The position numbers were made by a program, and so were the translations under genes. From Corynebacterium bovis DSM 20582 = CIP 54.80 (GTDB lineage Bacteria; Actinomycetota; Actinomycetes; Mycobacteriales; Mycobacteriaceae): a stretch of DNA of 64,000 bases. The stretch spans positions 2,356,001-2,420,000 of the forward strand of contig NZ_CP047187.1 of NCBI RefSeq assembly GCF_030408615.1, given 5' to 3'. Shown in pieces: positions 40,550 through 49,161 of the stretch; position 1 is the first letter of the stretch, and each line of letters begins with the position of its first letter. The notes under the pieces are model-generated. The model did not search any database and was not told where the DNA came from. It was given only the letters and a program-made list of their open reading frames with translations.

Positions 40550-41386
40550 CTACGAGGCGGGGGCCGTCGTCCCCCGGACGCCGAGGTAGCTCTCCACACC
40601 GTCGACGACGCCGTGCGCGAGCCGCTCCCGGCCGTGCGCGTCCTTGAGGACCGCGATGTCCTGCGAGTCCTGCATGTTCCCGAACTCGACGAGCGCCTTC
40701 GGCTTCGTGGACAGGTTCAGCCCGGTGAGGTCGTCGCGCGGGTTGATGCCGTCCACGCCGAGGTAGTTCGAGGTCTGGAAGCCCTCGTCGACGAGCCCGT
40801 CGCGGACGTCCTTCGCGAGGTCCATCGACTCCGGGCCCTTGTTCTGCGGCAGCGGGTCCTTGACCGGGGAGACGTGGAAGCCCCGGTTGCCCTCCTTGTT
40901 GATGTCCGCGTGGATGCTGATGACGAGGTCCGCGTCCGAGGCGTTCTCCTTCAGCGCGCGGGTGTCGATGCAGTCCGCCGGGCCCGTGTCGTCCTGGCGG
41001 GTGAGGGACACACGGGCACCGAGGTGCTCCAGCTGGGACTTCAGCTCCTGGCCCATGAGCCAGGTGAACGTGTGCTCCGGCCAGCCGTCGCGGGCGTGGG
41101 TGCCGGGGGCCTGGCAGGGCTTCTGCCCGCCGCGGCCGTCGGTGACCGTGTGGGTCGCCGGCTCCGTGACGGCCTGGTGGCCCGGGTCGAGGTAGATGTG
41201 GCGGCCGGCCAGCGGCTGCGCCGGGTCGGGGAGGCTGGACTCCGTGCCGGGGGAGACGGACGGGTCGGCGCCGGCGCTCGCGGCGGGGGCGAACGCGGAC
41301 GCGGCGATCATCGGGACGGACAGGGCTGCGAGAATCAGTCCGGAGCGCCTGCGGGTGCGCGTCGAACTGCTGTGATTGGTTGTCAT
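40550..41386 (-). CDS. Secreted zinc N-acetylmuramoyl-L-alanine amidase (amidase_3, Rv3717 type)
   Basis: The protein has 278 residues. Signal peptide 1 to about 39 ends in ASA. The amidase_3 metal ligands are His70 (YLDPGH), Glu in WPEHTF and His in VISIHADI, and the catalytic Glu is in ALVEFGNMQD. It removes stem peptides from glycan strands during cell separation or turnover. It has no SH3 or other wall-binding module, like mycobacterial Rv3717. ATG 41386 is 7 nt after TATTGT, a leaderless promoter. It is convergent with the Tat-exported pair. Confidence 0.93.
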   Translation of the reverse strand: MTTNHSSSTRTRRRSGLILAALSVPMIAASAFAPAASAGADPSVSPGTESSLPDPAQPLAGRHIYLDPGHQAVTEPATHTVTDGRGGQKPCQAPGTHARDGWPEHTFTWLMGQELKSQLEHLGARVSLTRQDDTGPADCIDTRALKENASDADLVISIHADINKEGNRGFHVSPVKDPLPQNKGPESMDLAKDVRDGLVDEGFQTSNYLGVDGINPRDDLTGLNLSTKPKALVEFGNMQDSQDIAVLKDAHGRERLAHGVVDGVESYLGVRGTTAPAS

Positions 41387-41393
41387 GCCCCAG

Positions 41394-41399
41394 ACAATA
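41394..41399 (-). promoter_or_regulatory. -10 box TATTGT, leaderless promoter of amidase_3 gene
   Basis: On the minus strand TATTGT is followed by CTGGGGC (7 nt) and ATG 41386, in a short A+T-rich window. Confidence 0.5.
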
Positions 41400-41484
41400 A
41401 GCCTGGATCGGTCAGGACGGGAGGGCTGTACCGGGGGTGCCCCTCTCGTGGAGGTACGTCAGCATGAAGCCTCGGGGAGGCCGG

Positions 41485-42318
41485 TCACGCGCCGGCGGGG
41501 TCCCCGGCGCCCCAGGCCACGACGCGGAACGCGCCCCGCAGCGCGTCGGGCGCGGCGGGCCCGGCCGCCGCGGGCTGACCGGGCTGGCCGGGCTGACCGG
41601 GCTGACCGGATGCGGGGTCGAGGTCGAGGTCGATGCGGTGCGCGTTCGGCAGGTAGGTCCGCCAGGCGAAGGCGGGGTCGACGTCCCCGAGCCACCGGGC
41701 GACGAGGCGGATGACCGCACCGTGGCTGACGACGGCGAGGTCCGTGCCCGTCGCCACCGCCGCGTGGACAAGCCCGGACAGGGACGTCAGGTAGGCGTCG
41801 AGGACCTCCCGCCCGGTGGCGCCCCCGGGCGGGGCGGCGTCCAGGTCGCCGTGCAGCCAGGAGCCGAGGAGCCCGTGGTAGACGGTGTGGGCCTCGGCGT
41901 CGTTGCGCATCTCCATGTCCCCGGCGGGGATCTCCGTGATCCCGGGCACGGTCGCGACGGTCCCGGGCTCCCCGGCCGCGGCCTGCGCGGTGGCGTCGTC
42001 GGGGAGGCGCAGCGTCGGCACCGATCCCCGAAAAGCACGGCCGTACTCCTCCGCGAAGTCCGATCCGGGGCCGACGGGCACGGTGAGCGTCCCGGCGTCC
42101 CGCGCGACGGCGGCGAGGACGGCGGCGGTCTGCTGGGCCCGGGCCGCGAGCGAGCTCACGACGGCCACCCGCCGCGTGACCTGCGCAAGAGCGGATCCGG
42201 CGGCCGTGGCCTGCTCGCGTCCGAGGTCGGTGAGGGACGCCCCGGGCAGGCGGGTGTCGAGGGCGTGGACGAGGTTCGACGTCGTCTGGCCGTGCCGGAT
42301 GAGATACAGACGTGTCAC
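41485..42318 (-). CDS. Histidine phosphatase (phosphoglycerate mutase-like)
   Basis: The protein has 277 residues. The phosphohistidine motif is LYLIRHGQTTSN at residues 4-15 and the second His is in VVSHGAVIRL. The C-terminus has a (GQP)n run, about residues 242-252. GTG 42318 overlaps the pheA TGA (GTGA), so it is translated with pheA, as Rv3837c is next to Rv3838c. Its substrate is not known; true glycolytic mutases are longer and differently placed. Confidence 0.9.
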   Translation of the reverse strand: MTRLYLIRHGQTTSNLVHALDTRLPGASLTDLGREQATAAGSALAQVTRRVAVVSSLAARAQQTAAVLAAVARDAGTLTVPVGPGSDFAEEYGRAFRGSVPTLRLPDDATAQAAAGEPGTVATVPGITEIPAGDMEMRNDAEAHTVYHGLLGSWLHGDLDAAPPGGATGREVLDAYLTSLSGLVHAAVATGTDLAVVSHGAVIRLVARWLGDVDPAFAWRTYLPNAHRIDLDLDPASGQPGQPGQPGQPAAAGPAAPDALRGAFRVVAWGAGDPAGA

Positions 42319-43469
42319 TTCTGCACCCGGCCCTGCGCGTCCGGCCCCGGCGCGTGCCCCGGGCCCTCCCGGAGGTCCGTGACCCACCGGCGGGAGGCGG
42401 TGAGGTCCGGCGGGACCCGGCCACCGGACCCGCCGGCGTCGGCGTGCACCGTCCCCCCGGACTGCGGCCAGGACCCCAGGAACCGCACCGCGTCCGTCCG
42501 GCGGTGCAGGCCGGCGAGCGCATCGGCGACCGCGTCGTCCTCCACATGACCGACGAGTTCCACGTGGAACATGTACGTCCCCAGCCCGGTGCGCGTGGGC
42601 CGGGACTCGATGCGGGACATGTCGACGTCCCGCATCGCGATCTCGCTCAGCGCGGTCCACAACGCGGCCGGGTGGTTCGGCAGGGAGAACACGACGGCGG
42701 TCCGGTCCCGGCCGGTGCGCCCCGCCGACGCCGCGGCCCCCGGCCGCCCGACGAGCACGAAGCGGGTGTTCGCGCCACGGACGTCCGCCACCCCCTCGGC
42801 GAGCGCGTCGAGCCCGTGGATGCCGGCGGCGAGCAGGGGCGCCGCGGCGGCGTCGGCCTCCCCGGCGGCGACGGCGGCGGCCGCCGCACCGTTCGAACTC
42901 GCGGGGATGAACTGCGCCCCGGGCAGCTCGCGGTCCATCCAGCCGCGGACCTGCGCCATCGCGACGGGGTGCGTCGTGACGGTCCGCACGTCCGCCGCCG
43001 CCGTCCCCGGGCGGACGAGCACGGCGAACTCCACGGGGACGTCGGTCTCCCGGAGGATCCGCACGTCACCCGGTGCGTTCTCCAGCGCGTCGGCGGCGGT
43101 GGCGGCGGCCCCGGCGGCGGCATTCCCGGCGGCCCCGGCGGCGGTCAGTCCGGCCCCGGCGGCCCCCGGCCCGGCCCCGGCCGTCACCCCGGCGAGCGCG
43201 TCGAAGGTCTGGACGACCGGCCCGTCGACGCTGTTCTCCAGCGCGACGCACGCCATGTCCGCCGACCCCTCCCGCACCGCGCGGATCGCCGCCGCCGGGG
43301 AGTCCACCGGCCGGAGCTCCGCCTCCGCCGGGACGTGACCGGCCTCGATGAACCGGTGGAGCGCCTGCTCCGTGAAGGTCCCCCGCGGTCCCAGGTACGT
43401 GACGACGGGCCGCCCGCCCATGCCGGGCCGACCCTGCCGCTCTTCGCTGGACGCGCTGGACTCCTGCAT
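42315..43469 (-). CDS. pheA: Prephenate dehydratase
   Basis: PheA turns prephenate into phenylpyruvate in phenylalanine synthesis. From ATG 43469 it has 384 residues. The catalytic domain shows VTYLGPRGTFTEQAL, VALENSVDGPV and the GANTRFVLVGRP Thr-Arg-Phe motif. The regulatory ACT domain has MSRIESRPTRTGLGTYMFHVEL with the ESRP phenylalanine-binding motif. An Ala/Gly-rich insertion of about 35 residues (near 95-130) separates two parts of the catalytic domain. GTG 43475 is an alternative start. The Pro/Gly-rich C-tail is not conserved. It is divergent from the amidase, 58 bp apart. Confidence 0.94.
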   Translation of the reverse strand: MQESSASSEERQGRPGMGGRPVVTYLGPRGTFTEQALHRFIEAGHVPAEAELRPVDSPAAAIRAVREGSADMACVALENSVDGPVVQTFDALAGVTAGAGPGAAGAGLTAAGAAGNAAAGAAATAADALENAPGDVRILRETDVPVEFAVLVRPGTAAADVRTVTTHPVAMAQVRGWMDRELPGAQFIPASSNGAAAAAVAAGEADAAAAPLLAAGIHGLDALAEGVADVRGANTRFVLVGRPGAAASAGRTGRDRTAVVFSLPNHPAALWTALSEIAMRDVDMSRIESRPTRTGLGTYMFHVELVGHVEDDAVADALAGLHRRTDAVRFLGSWPQSGGTVHADAGGSGGRVPPDLTASRRWVTDLREGPGHAPGPDAQGRVQK

Positions 43470-43475
43470 GTCCAC

Positions 43476-43481
43476 AGACTA
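43476..43481 (-). promoter_or_regulatory. -10 box TAGTCT for pheA
   Basis: On the minus strand TAGTCT is followed by GTGGAC (6 nt) and ATG 43469, consistent with a leaderless or nearly leaderless transcript. Confidence 0.4.
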
Positions 43482-43514
43482 CAGAGTGTGCAGCCGACCG
43501 TCACCGCCGCCGGG

Positions 43515-43520
43515 TACGCT
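43515..43520 (+). promoter_or_regulatory. -10 box TACGCT, leaderless promoter of amidase
   Basis: TACGCT is followed by GTCGCCC (7 nt) and ATG 43528. Confidence 0.5.
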
Positions 43521-43527
43521 GTCGCCC

Positions 43528-45072
43528 ATGTGCGAACACGACACCGCCACGGTCCGCGACCGACTGGCCACCGTGAGCGCCCGCACCGGGCTCTCACCCG
43601 CCGAGCTGGGCGTCGCCCGGCTGTACCCCGACCCGGCCCCGCCGACGGTCACCGACTCCGGGACCGCCCCACTCGCCGGCGTCCCGGTGCTGGTCAAGGA
43701 CCTGAATCTCGTCGCGGGGGAGGTGACGACGTACGGCTCCGCCGCCCACGCCGTCCACGCCACGGCGGACGACGCCGCCGTGCGGGCGCTCCGCGCGACA
43801 GGGGCGGTGCTCGTCGGCGCGTCCTCCGCCGCGGAGTTCGGCGCGACCGCGTACACCGAGCCGGTCGGCACGCCGTGGCCGGTCAACCCGCTGGGTGCGG
43901 GGTACATGCCCGGCGGGTCGTCCGGCGGCGCGGCGACGGCGGTCGGCCACGGGGTGGTGGACGTCGCCCACGCGACCGACGGGGGCGGGTCCATCCGCGT
44001 GCCCGCCGCGTGCTGCGGCCTGCCGGGGCTGAAGCCGGCGCACAGCGTCGTCACCGGTGGCGGGAGCCCCGGGGCCGGCGAGCCGGCGGCACCGGCCGGG
44101 ACCACCGCGGCCACCGCGGCCGCACCGGGCGTCACCCCGACGGCCCAGGGGTTCATCGCCCGGGACCTCGCGTGGACGGCCCGGGCGTACGGGCTCCCCG
44201 CCCCGTCGGCGGCGCAGCCCGGGCGCACCCGCCCGCTCCGGATCGCCCACACGAACACACCCTTCCACTGCGCCGTCACCGCCGGCGGCGCGCACGGTCA
44301 CGGCGGGCACGGTCACGCGAGCACGGGTCCCGGCGACCCCGGCGTCGTCCCGTCGACGACGGACGTCGACCCGGTCATCGCCGCCGCGACCGCCGCAGCC
44401 GCCGTGCTCGCGACCCGGTTGCCGCAGGTCAGCTCCGTCGTGCCACTGCCGGCGCCGTACCCGCCGGCCCTGTTCGAGACGTTCGCCGACGTCCTCGCCT
44501 CCCGGTGCGCCGGGCTGCCGGACCCGCTGCTGCCGGTGACCGCGTGGTTCCGCGACCGGGGTCGCGCGGTGACCGACGCCGACCCGGACCGCGGGCTCGC
44601 CGCGGCCACCCGCACCATCGCCGCCCTCCCCGACGAGGTGCTCCGCGCCTGGCCGGACGTCGACGTCGCCGTCACCCCGACCCTCGCGTGCGCCCCGCCG
44701 CCGCCCGGCACGTTCTCGGCGCTGAGCCCGGCGGCCGACGTCGCCGTGCAGACCGCGTGGACCCCGTGGGCGACGCTGTGGAACCTCACAGGGTGGGCCG
44801 CGCTCACCGTCCCGCTCGTCGACCCGGCGGACGTCCCGGGCCGCTGGCCGGTCTCCGTGCACCTCGGGGCGGTCGGCGACCGCGCCACGGCGGCGGACCT
44901 GCTCGACCTCGCGGAGGGCATCGTCGCGCAGATCCGGGCGTCGGGCATGAACCCGGAGTACCTCAGTGTCGACGGGCCCGGGGACCCGCTGGGTCTCGGG
45001 GCAGCGCCGACACCGCGCGGGCACGACCACGCCGGTCCGTGCGGCTGCGGGGCCGGGGTCCACCGGCCGTGA
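43528..45072 (+). CDS. Amidase-signature family amidohydrolase
   Basis: The protein has 514 residues. The Ser-cisSer-Lys triad is Lys57 (VLVKDLN), Ser132 (PGGSSGG) and Ser155 (TDGGGSIRVPA), followed by CCGLPGLKP. The family cleaves carbon-nitrogen bonds of amides; the substrate is not readable, and the absence of gatB/gatC neighbours argues against a tRNA amidotransferase. Two unusual additions: a His/Gly-rich insertion (AHGHGGHGHAS, about 255) and a C-terminal tail HDHAGPCGCGAGVHRP, both able to bind metal. It is coupled by GTGA to the CPBP protease gene. Confidence 0.88.
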   Translation: MCEHDTATVRDRLATVSARTGLSPAELGVARLYPDPAPPTVTDSGTAPLAGVPVLVKDLNLVAGEVTTYGSAAHAVHATADDAAVRALRATGAVLVGASSAAEFGATAYTEPVGTPWPVNPLGAGYMPGGSSGGAATAVGHGVVDVAHATDGGGSIRVPAACCGLPGLKPAHSVVTGGGSPGAGEPAAPAGTTAATAAAPGVTPTAQGFIARDLAWTARAYGLPAPSAAQPGRTRPLRIAHTNTPFHCAVTAGGAHGHGGHGHASTGPGDPGVVPSTTDVDPVIAAATAAAAVLATRLPQVSSVVPLPAPYPPALFETFADVLASRCAGLPDPLLPVTAWFRDRGRAVTDADPDRGLAAATRTIAALPDEVLRAWPDVDVAVTPTLACAPPPPGTFSALSPAADVAVQTAWTPWATLWNLTGWAALTVPLVDPADVPGRWPVSVHLGAVGDRATAADLLDLAEGIVAQIRASGMNPEYLSVDGPGDPLGLGAAPTPRGHDHAGPCGCGAGVHRP

Positions 45073-45974
45073 CGGCGTCGTCCCCCGCCCCCGGCGGCTA
45101 CCCCGGCACCACCCCGGGCGGCTCCCCCGCCCCGCACCCGACCACGCACCCCACCCCACACCCCGCCCCGCGCGACCGGGTGGCGCTGCGGTGGGAGATC
45201 GTCGTCGTCCTCGTCGTGACCTTCGGCACGTCCGGTGTGCGGGCGGTGCTGCGGCTCATCGACGCACTGGCACGACCGGAGCCTCTGTCCGGGCAGACTG
45301 TGACACTCAACGCCGCACAGTCGGCGGTGCGGTGGCTGGACCCGGCCTTCCAGCTCGTCTCCTCCGCCGTGCTCGTGGCGTGGGCCGGGCTCGCGGTGCT
45401 CCTCCTGCTCCGGCACTGCCCGCCCGCCACGCTGCGCCCGTCGGGACCGGTGCGGTCGCCGGGGTCGTCGCCGGACCCACGGCCGGCGCCGGGGGACTCC
45501 GGGGACGACGCCCCGCTCCGCCTCCGCCCCTCCCGGCGCGACATCCTTCCCGGCGTGGGGCTCGCCGCGCTCATCGGCCTGCCGGGGCTCGCCCTGTACC
45601 TCGGGGCGGTGGCCCTCGGCCTGTCCCGGCACGTCGCCGCCGGCGGGACCGGGGACTGGTGGTCCGTGCCGACGCTCGTCGTCGGCGCGTGGGCGAACGG
45701 GGTCGGGGAGGAGGTCGTCGTCGTCGCGTGGCTGGCGACCCGGCTGCGGCAGCTGCGGGTGCCGTGGGCGTGGATCTTCGTTGGCTCAGCTGTGCTCCGC
45801 GGAAGCTACCACCTGTACCAGGGCTACTCGGCGGGCGTGGGCAACATCGTCATGGGCCTGGTGTTCGTGTGGTGGTTCCGCAGGACAGGACGGGTGTGGC
45901 CGCTGATCGTGGCGCACGGGCTCATCGACACGGTGGCCTTCGTCGGGGCCGTCGCGCTGCCCGGTCTCGGCTGA
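45069..45974 (+). CDS. CPBP-family intramembrane metalloprotease (Abi domain)
   Basis: The protein has 301 residues with about seven membrane helices. The first 38 residues are Pro/His/Thr-rich. The CPBP motifs are seen: GVGEEVVVVAWL (EE pair), SAVLRGSYHLYQG (Arg and His) and VAHGLIDTVAF (His, Asp). A polar Pro-rich loop sits at about 130-155. Members include prenyl-protein CAAX proteases and bacteriocin self-immunity proteins; no bacteriocin gene is nearby. GTG 45069 overlaps the amidase stop. Confidence 0.88.
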   Translation: MTASSPAPGGYPGTTPGGSPAPHPTTHPTPHPAPRDRVALRWEIVVVLVVTFGTSGVRAVLRLIDALARPEPLSGQTVTLNAAQSAVRWLDPAFQLVSSAVLVAWAGLAVLLLLRHCPPATLRPSGPVRSPGSSPDPRPAPGDSGDDAPLRLRPSRRDILPGVGLAALIGLPGLALYLGAVALGLSRHVAAGGTGDWWSVPTLVVGAWANGVGEEVVVVAWLATRLRQLRVPWAWIFVGSAVLRGSYHLYQGYSAGVGNIVMGLVFVWWFRRTGRVWPLIVAHGLIDTVAFVGAVALPGLG

Positions 45975-46015
45975 CCGGCGGTCCCGCAGGCCCCCGGCCG
46001 GGCCGCCACGACAGC

Positions 46016-46021
46016 TACCAT
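46016..46021 (+). promoter_or_regulatory. -10 box TACCAT, leaderless promoter of the LCP gene
   Basis: TACCAT is followed by GTCCCTC (7 nt) and ATG 46029. It argues against the ATG at 46020, which lies inside it. Confidence 0.5.
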
Positions 46022-46028
46022 GTCCCTC

Positions 46029-47945
46029 ATGTCTCCCACCGGACACGACAGCGACCCCAACGACCCCCGCGCCCGGCCGGTCGACGACGACGTCGTCCGC
46101 GGGCGTGACGGCAGGCCGCTCCGCGACCGCTACGGACGCCCCGTCCGCCGGCGACGGCCCGTGCCGCCGCCCGCCGACGCCGGCCGGTCCGGCGGTGGGA
46201 GCCGGGCCGCCGGGGACGGGCGGATCAGCGGCGCCGACAGGGCGGGCCGAGCCGGCCGGGCCGAACGGCTGAGTCGCGCCGACCGGGCTGACCGGGCCGG
46301 GCGCGACGGTCTCGACGGTCTCGACGGGAGCCGCGGACGCCACAGCCGCCGCCGGTCCCGCCCGGTGCCGCCGCCGGCCACGCCCGGCCGCGGCCGGTCC
46401 GACGCCGCGCCCCCGTCGTCACCCTCGTCGCCGGCGTCCCCGGCCGGCCCCCCGCCGGCGTCGCCGGCCCCGGCGTCCCCGCTCGACGAGCCGATCGACC
46501 TCAACGCCCCGCGGCCTCCCCGGCGGCCCCGCCACGCCGCCCCCGGCGACGCGACGCCCCGGGCCGCCGCACCCCGCGACGCCACCCCGCGCGACGCCAC
46601 GCCACGCACCGCCACCCCGCGCGACGCCGCCCGCCACGCCGCACCCCGCGACGACCTCGCGCGCGACGCCACCCCGCGCCGCGCCGCGACACCGCCCGGC
46701 GGCCCCACCCCGACCCCACCCCGCTACGTCCGCGCCGATGCCCCGGCGCCCGGCCAGCCGCCGGCCGGCCGGGACGGCTTCCCCGGCCGCACCACCCCGC
46801 CGGTGGACGGGCGCGCGGGCGGAGGGCAGCGTCGTCCCGTCCCCGGGGAGATCCCCTCCCGCCGTGACGAACGTGCCCGGCGACCGGCCTCCCGGCGCAG
46901 TGCCCGGCGCGGCGACCGGCAGACCCGGAACACCCCCGGCGCGGCCCTCCCCCGCGGCCCCCGCACCCCCCACGGCCTCCGCGGCCGGGGTCCCGGGCGG
47001 GGTCGGGCGGACGCGGTGGGACGCCCCCGCCGCCTCGTGAAGAAGCGGTACATCCTCGCCGTCGTGCTCGTGCTCATCCTCGCGGTGCCGGTCGTCATGG
47101 CCTTCCGCGTGGACGGCAACCTCCAGCGCATCGACGCGCTGAAGGACTACGACGGCCGGCCGGCGGACTCGGCGGGCACGAACTGGCTGCTCGTCGGCAC
47201 GGACTCCCGCGAGGGGCTCAGTGAGGCCGACGGCGCCCGCCTCGCCGCCGGGGACATCACGGCGACGGGCGCGCGGACGGACTCGATCATCGTCGTCCAC
47301 GTGCCCCGGTTCGGCGGGAAGGCGACGATGCTGTCCATCCCCCGCGACTCCTACGTGGACATCCCGGGCTGGGGGAAGGACAAGATCAACACGTCGTTCA
47401 ACGAGGGCGGCCCGGCGCTGCTGCAGCAGACCGTGGAGCAGTCCACGGGCCTGCGGATCGACCACTACGCGGAGATCGGCTTCGGCGGGTTCGCCACGAT
47501 CGTCGACGCGGTCGGCGGCATCGAGCTGTGCCCGAAGGAGCCGATCGACGACCCGATGGCGGGGATCAACCTCCAGCCGGGCTGCCAGACGATGGACGGC
47601 CCGACGGCGCTGGGCTACGTGCGGACCCGGTACACCTCGGCGAACGGTGACCTCGACCGGGTGCAGCGGCAGCGGGAGTTCCTCTCCGCGATCACGCACA
47701 AGATCGGCTCCGCGGGGACGGTGGTCAACCCGTTCCGGTCACTGCCGTTGGCGGACGCCTTCTCGAAGGCGCTGACCATCGACGACGACGACCACCTGTG
47801 GAACCTCGGGGCGCTCGCCCTCGCGCTGGCCCGGGGCGCGAACCAGGAGACGGTCCCGGTCGCCGGGTTCGAGGACGTGGACGTCGGCAATGTCGTCGTG
47901 TGGGACGACGCCGCCGCCCAGCAGCTCTTCGCCTCCCTGCGCTGA
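46029..47945 (+). CDS. lcpB: LytR-CpsA-Psr (LCP) family glycopolymer ligase, possible LcpB
   Basis: LCP proteins attach arabinogalactan to peptidoglycan. The protein has 638 residues. The first 335 are disordered and basic, rich in Arg, Asp, Ala and Pro, with repeated RDATPRDATPRTATP-like units (about 175-215). One membrane helix follows (about 340-360, YILAVVLVLILAVPVVMAF), then the extracellular LCP domain with NWLLVGTDSREGLS, RTDSIIVVH, MLSIPRDSYVDIPG and GYVRTRYTSANGDLDRVQRQ, which contain the catalytic Arg and Asp residues of the family. There is no C-terminal LytR_C domain. The symbol is by position near pheA in C. glutamicum and is tentative. Confidence 0.9.
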   Translation: MSPTGHDSDPNDPRARPVDDDVVRGRDGRPLRDRYGRPVRRRRPVPPPADAGRSGGGSRAAGDGRISGADRAGRAGRAERLSRADRADRAGRDGLDGLDGSRGRHSRRRSRPVPPPATPGRGRSDAAPPSSPSSPASPAGPPPASPAPASPLDEPIDLNAPRPPRRPRHAAPGDATPRAAAPRDATPRDATPRTATPRDAARHAAPRDDLARDATPRRAATPPGGPTPTPPRYVRADAPAPGQPPAGRDGFPGRTTPPVDGRAGGGQRRPVPGEIPSRRDERARRPASRRSARRGDRQTRNTPGAALPRGPRTPHGLRGRGPGRGRADAVGRPRRLVKKRYILAVVLVLILAVPVVMAFRVDGNLQRIDALKDYDGRPADSAGTNWLLVGTDSREGLSEADGARLAAGDITATGARTDSIIVVHVPRFGGKATMLSIPRDSYVDIPGWGKDKINTSFNEGGPALLQQTVEQSTGLRIDHYAEIGFGGFATIVDAVGGIELCPKEPIDDPMAGINLQPGCQTMDGPTALGYVRTRYTSANGDLDRVQRQREFLSAITHKIGSAGTVVNPFRSLPLADAFSKALTIDDDDHLWNLGALALALARGANQETVPVAGFEDVDVGNVVVWDDAAAQQLFASLR

Positions 47946-48092
47946 CCGGCCGCCGGGGCGGGGGACGCCCCGGGCGGGGGCGGGGGGACGCCGACCGCCC
48001 GCGCGCGCGGGCGGAGCTCAGGCGGGCGCGGGGGGCTCAGGCGGGGGCCGTCCCCGGACGACCGCGCCCGCCGCCCGCGTGGGGGCCGCAGG

Positions 48093-49022
48093 TCAGCGGA
48101 TCGTGACCTGCCGGGCGATGATCGTCTGCTTCGCCTTGTGCTCCTCGGCGGTCAGCTGGCCGCCGGCCTCACCCCGGCCGGTCTCCAGCGCGGCGCTGAT
48201 CCTCCGGTCGAGCTCGGCGACGGGCCCGGCGAACTCGGTGTGGGGCACGGTGTTGTCCAGGTCGAAGACGGGCACGAGGAGCCCGTGGGTGCGGAACGCC
48301 CCGGCGAAGCGGGTGTTCTCCCCGAGGTGCAGGCCGCCGTCGGCGGCGACGCGCGCGAGGGCGTCGAGGAGCTCGTCCTCCGCCTCGGGGCGGACCCAGC
48401 GGATGTGGGCCTTCTCGCCCGGGTCGATCCACCACACGGCGCCGGGCACGTCGACGTCGAGGCGGCGGGACGGCAGCACGGAGGCGTTGGCCTGCTCCAG
48501 CGACGCCGCGATCTGCGGGTTGTTCCGCTGGGACTCGGGCAGCCACCAGGCGAAGTCGTCCGCGACCTCGATGTCGAGCTCCTGGTCCTGCGGGAGCAGG
48601 TCGGTGACCGGGGGTTCGGTGCCGTCGGCGATGCCGACCTCGAGGGTGCTGCCCGGTGCGGCCGAGGCCGCCCAGGACAGGGCGAAGGCCAGGTCCCGCT
48701 GCGGGTTGTTGCCGCGCTGCTGGGTCTGGAGGGCGACGAACACCTCCCCGCCCTCGTCCTCCGCGCGCACGAGCGCGGAGACGGCACCCGGCAGGACGGT
48801 GCACAGCGACACGGGGCGGTCGATCCCGGTGGTCCGCACCCGCACGTGTGCGGAGGGGACGAACTCCTGGAGCGCCACGAGGTCCGTCTCGGCCGCGTAG
48901 CCCTCGTAGGGGCGCGGGTCCTTCTCCAGGGCCGCGCGTTCGGCGGCCCGGGCCGCGAGCTTCGCCTGTCGGCGGCTCATGCCCTCCGGGAGGTCTTCTT
49001 TCTTCCTGTTCTTCTTAGCCAC
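48093..49022 (-). CDS. DUF5926 family protein
   Basis: The protein has 309 residues. It begins MAKKNRKKEDLPEGMSRRQAK, a very basic segment, and then has an acidic, soluble alpha/beta body with no membrane segment. The family is conserved in actinobacteria and has no known function. GTG 49022 stands 7 nt after TAGACT, so the transcript is probably leaderless. Confidence 0.88.
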   Translation of the reverse strand: MAKKNRKKEDLPEGMSRRQAKLAARAAERAALEKDPRPYEGYAAETDLVALQEFVPSAHVRVRTTGIDRPVSLCTVLPGAVSALVRAEDEGGEVFVALQTQQRGNNPQRDLAFALSWAASAAPGSTLEVGIADGTEPPVTDLLPQDQELDIEVADDFAWWLPESQRNNPQIAASLEQANASVLPSRRLDVDVPGAVWWIDPGEKAHIRWVRPEAEDELLDALARVAADGGLHLGENTRFAGAFRTHGLLVPVFDLDNTVPHTEFAGPVAELDRRISAALETGRGEAGGQLTAEEHKAKQTIIARQVTIR

Positions 49023-49029
49023 GCCCGTG

Positions 49030-49035
49030 AGTCTA
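49030..49035 (-). promoter_or_regulatory. -10 box TAGACT, leaderless promoter of DUF5926 gene
   Basis: On the minus strand TAGACT is followed by CACGGGC (7 nt) and GTG 49022. Confidence 0.5.
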
Positions 49036-49082
49036 ACCGGCCGTGCCGGACGCGTGGGTGGGACGGTCGGTGACCGGCGACC

Positions 49083-49161
49083 GGTGCACGCGCACGCCGG
49101 CCCGCCGGCCCGCCGGACCGCGCCGGCCGCCTACTGGTGCACGCGCACGCCGGCCCGCCGG
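49083..49161. repeat. 26-bp direct repeat, 53 bp apart, at the 3' end of the GDPD gene
   Basis: GGTGCACGCGCACGCCGGCC and six more bases occur at 49083-49108 and at 49136-49161. The second copy is within the last codons of the GDPD gene; the first lies beyond its stop. Confidence 0.7.

Noticed and set aside
43528..45072. GatA subunit of tRNA amidotransferase
   Set aside because: No gatB or gatC is adjacent and the sequence has divergent insertions and a metal-binding-like tail.
45069..45974. Bacteriocin immunity or phage-exclusion (Abi) gene
   Set aside because: Only the generic CPBP domain is seen. There is no bacteriocin, toxin or defence gene nearby, and the amidase coupling suggests housekeeping.
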